Positions 60,163 through 64,000 of a DNA stretch of 64,000 bases are shown one piece after another. Both the position numbers and the translations under genes were made by a program. Numbering within the stretch: position 1 is the stretch's first letter; each line of letters begins with the position of its first letter. Source of the DNA: DASYXZ01 sp035946625 (GTDB taxonomy: Bacteria > Acidobacteriota > Terriglobia > UBA7540). A model generated the notes under the pieces. It ran no database searches. It worked only from the letters and a program-made list of their open reading frames with translations, and had not been told where the DNA came from. The stretch covers positions 23,913 through 87,912 of the forward strand of contig DASYZE010000084.1 of the NCBI GenBank assembly GCA_035946625.1, in the 5' to 3' direction.

Positions 60163-60492
60163 CTAGTGTGCCCTTTTTGCTTCCTTGTACCCGTCCTTCA
60201 CAGCTTCAAGAGCCGCGGAGAGTTGTTCCTTCTGTTTCGCAACCAAATCCTTGCCTCGCTCCACTTGCGCCGCCACCAAGTCCTTGCTCTTCTCGACATA
60301 ATCTTCGGCCTGCTCGCGGATTTCTTTGCCCCTTTCCTTCAAATAATCCCGGCTCTCCTCGGCCCTCTCGGCAATGTACTCCCTCGTTTCCTTGCCGGAC
60401 TGAGGAGCATACAGCAGTGCCACTACCGCCCCGATGGACGCCCCCGCCAGGAAGAACAGCAAATTTGTTGCTCCATTGTTGTTGTCGCTCAT
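60163..60492 (-). CDS. YtxH-domain protein
   Basis: The 109-residue protein has the YtxH signature LLFFLAGASIGAVVALLYAPQSGKETRE (membrane helix plus APxSG) and a Lys/Glu-rich coiled coil to the end. Family members are associated with general stress in Firmicutes. ATG 60492 has GGAGG at 6-7 nt. Together with the coiled-coil membrane protein it forms a small envelope operon. Confidence 0.9.
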   Translation of the reverse strand: MSDNNNGATNLLFFLAGASIGAVVALLYAPQSGKETREYIAERAEESRDYLKERGKEIREQAEDYVEKSKDLVAAQVERGKDLVAKQKEQLSAALEAVKDGYKEAKRAH

Positions 60493-60602
60493 TGGAAACC
60501 TCCAAGTTTCAGCTCCAGCCTAACAAATTAGTCCAAGCGTAGTCAAGAACATATTGCTGGCTCAATTGGAATTATTAATAACCCGTCTGGACGGTTAATT
60601 AA

Positions 60603-62408
60603 TCATAAGACGGAAAAGAATTCATAGATCTTGGCGGCTTGGGCCGACCCTACCAATTGGCTGAGTTCCTCGACGGATAAAGATTTTAGAGCTGCCACGC
60701 TGCCAATTTGGAGCAAGAGCTTTTTGGCGGTTTTCGCCCCCACCCCTGGGATTTTCAGGAGGTCGGTGGTCAGTTCCCGGCTGGACCGCCGGACCCGGTG
60801 GAAGGTAACGGCAAACCGATGGGCCTCATCTCGAATTTGCTGGACAAGGTGGAGGGCGGGCGAGTGGTGGTCCAGCGCCACCGGTTCACCCTCGTGTCCA
60901 TAAACGTAGAGCAACTCTTCCCTCTTGGCGATGCTGGCCAGGGGCTGGTTGATGATTTGCAATTCTTCCAGCGCGGCGGCGGCCGAGTGCAGTTGGCCCA
61001 CGCCTCCGTCGATCAGGATCAAATCGGGCAGAGGCTTCTTCTCTTCCTGAAGCCGGCGATAGCGCCGACCCACCACTTCCTTCATGCTGGCAAAATCGTC
61101 GTTACTCGCCACGGTCTTCAAGATAAACTTCCGATACTCGGATTTTTTCATTTGCCCGTTTTCACACACCACCAGGGAGGCCACAATGTCGCTGCCCTGA
61201 ATGTGCGAAACGTCGAACGCCTCGATGCGATGGGGAGGCTGAAGCAGGTCTAGCGCCTCCGTGAGGCTCTCCAGTACCTCCCGTGCGCGCGGCTTAAGCA
61301 CGCGAAATCTTCGCTCAAAAGAGTGGCGCGCATTTTTCGCCGCCAGCTCCAACAGGGCGCGTTTTCTTCCGCGCTGAGGCGTCACAATGTGCAGTCGCTG
61401 CCCGCGTTTTTCCGAAAGCAACTCTTCCAACACTTCGCGGTCGTCAAAGTCCGCCGGAATATGGATCTCTTCCGGCAAGTATTGCTGGTCAAGGTAAATC
61501 TGTTTCAGCAACGATGAAAAAAAGTCGGGTGCGTGGAAATCCTGAACGTCTTCCCAGAAGAACTCGCGCCGGTCCACGGCGTGCCCTCCACGCAAGTGAA
61601 ACAGATTGACGGCCACCTGCCGGCCCTCCTGGTGGAATCCCAGAATGTCCACGTCTCCCCCATAGGTCCTCGCCATGGTCTGGCGCTCGCGTAGTTGCTC
61701 CACGGTTGAAATCTGGTCGCGGTATCGCGCCGCCTCCTCGTACTCCTGTTTCTCGGAGGCAAGGGCGATGCGTTCGTGCAGTCCGCGCACCAGATCGCTC
61801 TCCCGGCCCTCGAGCAGCAGGCGCACGTCGCGGACGGCTTCCGCATAGCGCTCGGGCGTGGTCAGATTCTCCACGCACGGCCCCAGGCAGCGCTTGATGT
61901 AGAACTGAAGGCAGGGGCGCGGATGATACCGCGTCAGGTCCACCGTGCAGGACGGAACCAGGAAGCGGCGGTGAATCAAATCCACAATCCGGTAGGCCAG
62001 CCGCGCCGGGAAGTAAGGCCCGAAATAGCGCGACCCGTCTTTTTTCAGTCGGCGGGTAACGTAAACGCGCGGGAAACGTTCGCCCAGGGTCAGCTTGATG
62101 TGCGGGTAGGACTTATCGTCGCGCAGGATGATATTATAGCGGGGCTTGTATTGCTTGATCAAATTGCTTTCCAGCGCCATCGACTCCTTCTCATTTTCCA
62201 CTAGGATGGTTTCAAAATCCGCCGCCAGGTCCAGCATGTGCTCGCGCTTTTCGTCCGCCGCCCGCGATTCCTGAAAATAGGACCGCACCCGCTGGCGCAG
62301 CGACTTCGCCTTGCCTACGTAGATAGGCCGTCCGGCGTCATCCTTAAAAATATAGACGCCCGGCTGGTCGGGTAATCCCTCGGCTTTCTCGCGGCAGGTC
62401 TGGTTCAT
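60603..62408 (-). CDS. uvrC: UvrABC nuclease subunit UvrC
   Basis: The 601-residue nucleotide-excision-repair nuclease has the GIY-YIG domain (GVYIFKDDAGRPIYVGKAKSL), the UVR/UvrBC motif region, the RNase H-like 5' nuclease domain with DVSHIQGSDIVASLVV, and a C-terminal helix-hairpin-helix pair (LLKIPGVGAKTAKKLLLQIG). ATG 62408 is preceded by GGGAAAGG. The length is normal. The stop lies near a short palindrome at 60583-60594. Confidence 0.97.
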   Translation of the reverse strand: MNQTCREKAEGLPDQPGVYIFKDDAGRPIYVGKAKSLRQRVRSYFQESRAADEKREHMLDLAADFETILVENEKESMALESNLIKQYKPRYNIILRDDKSYPHIKLTLGERFPRVYVTRRLKKDGSRYFGPYFPARLAYRIVDLIHRRFLVPSCTVDLTRYHPRPCLQFYIKRCLGPCVENLTTPERYAEAVRDVRLLLEGRESDLVRGLHERIALASEKQEYEEAARYRDQISTVEQLRERQTMARTYGGDVDILGFHQEGRQVAVNLFHLRGGHAVDRREFFWEDVQDFHAPDFFSSLLKQIYLDQQYLPEEIHIPADFDDREVLEELLSEKRGQRLHIVTPQRGRKRALLELAAKNARHSFERRFRVLKPRAREVLESLTEALDLLQPPHRIEAFDVSHIQGSDIVASLVVCENGQMKKSEYRKFILKTVASNDDFASMKEVVGRRYRRLQEEKKPLPDLILIDGGVGQLHSAAAALEELQIINQPLASIAKREELLYVYGHEGEPVALDHHSPALHLVQQIRDEAHRFAVTFHRVRRSSRELTTDLLKIPGVGAKTAKKLLLQIGSVAALKSLSVEELSQLVGSAQAAKIYEFFSVL

Positions 62409-62561
62409 CGCACCTTTCCCGTTTCCGTACAATTATCGCTCACGGCGGCGCGTTGTGTGAAGGGGCGAGCGGATTGGGCCTAACACGATCATCTTCCAAC
62501 TGACCAACAAAGTCTTCGGCGTGGCTGTGGGCATAGACAAATTCCAGTGCCTTTTGAAACG

Positions 62562-62662
62562 CCTCTGCGTTCTCTGTGCAGGCAAAGACTTAACACAGAG
62601 GTCACAGAGAAGCTCTGCGTCCTCTGTGCTGCGGCTTTTAAAGCAACGGAGGATACAGAGGG
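62562..62662. repeat. dispersed CTCTGTG repeat with long hairpin
   Basis: CACAGAGG (62594-62601) pairs with CCTCTGTG (62621-62628), enclosing an inner CAGAG/CTCTG stem. Related words flank it (CTCTGCGTTCTCTGTG at 62564, GGATACAGAGGG at 62651). The 310-nt gap between the uvrC and metallo-hydrolase genes holds nothing else; the plus-strand gene may have its promoter in the last ~50 nt. Confidence 0.6.
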
Positions 62663-62718
62663 CTTCCATATTTCTCCAGAGTTGCGGTCGAGGTGGATGC
62701 TGAGGTACGATCTCGCTT

Positions 62719-63723
62719 ATGAAAACCATCATTTTCGCAGTTTTGCTGGCTCTTTTCACTTCCCCCCTGCGCGCCGCCAAGGGTCTCCAGATTTACTTTA
62801 TTGACGTGGAAGGCGGACAGTCCACGCTCTTCGTCTCGCCCTCTGGCCAATCCATGCTGGTGGACACGGGTTGGGCCGATTATGACGGCCGCGACGCTGA
62901 CCGAATTGTAGCCACCACCAAACTGGCCGGGGTCAAGCAGATCGATTTTCTGGTCATCACCCATTACCACCTGGACCACGTGGGCGGGGTGCCGCAATTG
63001 GCCGCGCGCATTCCCATTCGCAATTTCGTGGACCATGGGGCGGGCGTTGAAACCGGAAAGAACGCCGGGGAATTATATAAGGCTTACCTGGCGGTCAGGA
63101 AAAAAGGCAGACACATTCTGGCCCGGCCCGGAGCGAAGATCCCCATTCGCGGCTTGGACGTCACCATCCTGACCGCCGCCGGAAATGTCATTAAGAAATC
63201 CCTGCCCGGCGCCGGCGCGCCTAATCCGCTCTGCGCCGACGCTACCCTTAAAGAAACGGACCCCACCGAGAACGCACAATCCGTGGGCATGCTCATCCGT
63301 TTCGGAAAGTTTCGCATGATTGATTTAGGGGATTTAACCTGGAACAAGGAGCACGATCTCATGTGCCCGGATAATCGGGTGGGGAGGGTGGACGTTTATC
63401 TGAGTTCGCACCACGGCTTGGCCCAATCGGGATCGCCGGCGCTTGTCCACGCTCTCGACCCTCGCGTGGCCATCATGAATAATGGCGCCACCAAAGGTGG
63501 AGAACCCGCCGCCTGGCAGGTGATCCATTCCACTACCCGGTTGCTGGACCTCTGGCAGCTTCACTACGCGGAGGCGGGCGGCGAGGCCAACAATACTTCT
63601 GAGCAATTGATCGCCAACCACAAACAAGAGGAAGGCAACTGGATCAAAATCGAAGCCCAGTCGAGCGGGCAGTTCATTGTAACCAATTCGCGCAACGGGT
63701 ACACCAAGGCGTATCTGCCTTAG
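62719..63723 (+). CDS. exported metallo-beta-lactamase-fold hydrolase (ComEC-like domain)
   Basis: The 334-residue protein has a signal peptide (IIFAVLLALFTSPLRA), then IYFIDVEGGQSTLFVSPSGQSMLVDTGW and the metal motif ITHYHLDHVGG, with further ligand regions (IDLGDLTWNKEHDL; LSSHHG). This matches the ComEC/Rec2 extracellular hydrolase domain in a stand-alone exported form. Substrate unknown; nuclease, lactonase and phosphodiesterase activities are possible. Confidence 0.87.
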   Translation: MKTIIFAVLLALFTSPLRAAKGLQIYFIDVEGGQSTLFVSPSGQSMLVDTGWADYDGRDADRIVATTKLAGVKQIDFLVITHYHLDHVGGVPQLAARIPIRNFVDHGAGVETGKNAGELYKAYLAVRKKGRHILARPGAKIPIRGLDVTILTAAGNVIKKSLPGAGAPNPLCADATLKETDPTENAQSVGMLIRFGKFRMIDLGDLTWNKEHDLMCPDNRVGRVDVYLSSHHGLAQSGSPALVHALDPRVAIMNNGATKGGEPAAWQVIHSTTRLLDLWQLHYAEAGGEANNTSEQLIANHKQEEGNWIKIEAQSSGQFIVTNSRNGYTKAYLP

Positions 63724-63795
63724 AACGCGCTTGGACATATGCCTGGGAGGCAAAAAGTATCATTGGCGAGACTCGGACGCTCCCAGTTGCCGTCT

Positions 63796-63813
63796 TTCCC
63801 GCAGAGGCGGGAA
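63796..63813. repeat. REP-like hairpin downstream of the hydrolase gene
   Basis: TTCCCGC-AGAG-GCGGGAA is a perfect 7-bp hairpin followed by TCCACC. It is similar to the widespread TTCCCGCN4GCGGGAATCC-type repeat. The remaining 63724-64000 sequence shows no supported gene. Confidence 0.5.
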
Positions 63814-64000
63814 TCCACCTTGAATGCGATCTGATTCCAAATGACAACCCTACCCCGCTGCAGGCGTTTCGGAACGTAGCCTCTGGTTAGAGAATCCTCC
63901 CCGCTGGATTGGCCATTGCGCTTATGAGCGATGTGCGGGAAGGGCGGCGTCCTATTTTCGCATTCAGAAAAGGCTTGCTTTTTGCCTTTAACTTGTAGCA

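Noticed and set aside
63724..64000. Possible gene fragment at the right edge (minus strand, about 37 codons)
   Set aside because: The open frame is too short and has no recognisable motif; it cannot be distinguished from chance.
1..64000. tRNA, rRNA, CRISPR array, prophage, toxin-antitoxin pair or transposase
   Set aside because: None was recognisable by eye in either strand; short tRNA genes could still be missed without a covariance search.

Overview
The window is chromosomal DNA of about 58% G+C (estimated by eye) with dense coding on both strands. The gene families suggest an Acidobacteriota bacterium: a large eukaryotic-type Ser/Thr kinase of the type abundant in that phylum, ASPIC/UnbV and two-component-propeller proteins, heme c proteins with PD40/TPR modules, and short dispersed repeats. 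This assignment is inference; there is no rRNA, tRNA, CRISPR array, prophage or complete insertion sequence here.

Region 1 (1-6905, minus strand) has two adjacent B12-binding-type radical SAM genes, the first running off the left edge. Upstream of them lie a di-heme cytochrome c gene translationally coupled (ATGA) to an O-antigen ligase-like gene, and an exported beta-barrel-like protein. Region 2 (7172-21338, plus strand) is an exopolysaccharide locus: an OmpR-type regulator and sensor kinase, a tandem HPr-kinase-like protein, a NTP_transf_5 nucleotidyltransferase, a polyprenyl-phosphate glycosylphosphotransferase (initiation), a Wzz-like chain-length protein, a Wzx-like flippase, a Wzy/WaaL-like polymerase or ligase and two GT4 glycosyltransferases. 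Several of these genes overlap by 4 nt, so it is probably one transcript from about 9833 to 21338. An alkaline-phosphatase-superfamily protein, an unrecognised protein and a heme/PD40/TPR protein follow (21582-26725).

Region 3 (26799-41140, minus strand) is the most unusual part. It reads, in transcription order: a Crp/Fnr regulator; a hydrazine-synthase-alpha-like propeller with one heme motif; an FG-GAP/ASPIC-UnbV protein; a YVTN propeller fused to a di-heme peroxidase-like domain; a two-component-type propeller; a Rid-family protein; a divergent DAHP synthase; two LIV-type substrate-binding proteins with no permease; a GMC oxidoreductase; and its Tat-exported small subunit. The first three structural genes are coupled by 4-nt start/stop overlaps. 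I infer an envelope redox module built of propellers, cytochromes and binding proteins.

Region 4 (41546-54555) carries exported hydrolases (a Tat-type GH116 enzyme, a penicillin-acylase-family Ntn hydrolase and a Tat-type GH2 enzyme with discoidin-like domains), a chimeric gene fragment generated by a 131-bp duplication, a kinase-STAND-TPR signalling protein probably translated from a leaderless mRNA, and a DUF4242 protein. Region 5 (54882-63723) is mostly housekeeping: cysteine desulfurase plus MnmA (tRNA 2-thiolation), an exported rhodanese, an amidase, a membrane-anchored coiled-coil protein, a YtxH protein, UvrC and an exported metallo-beta-lactamase-fold hydrolase. Intergenic DNA holds several kinds of dispersed or inverted repeat, a perfect TGTGA-N6-TCACA palindrome, and a 14-bp triple repeat followed by a promoter and two mutually exclusive hairpins ahead of the cysteine desulfurase gene.
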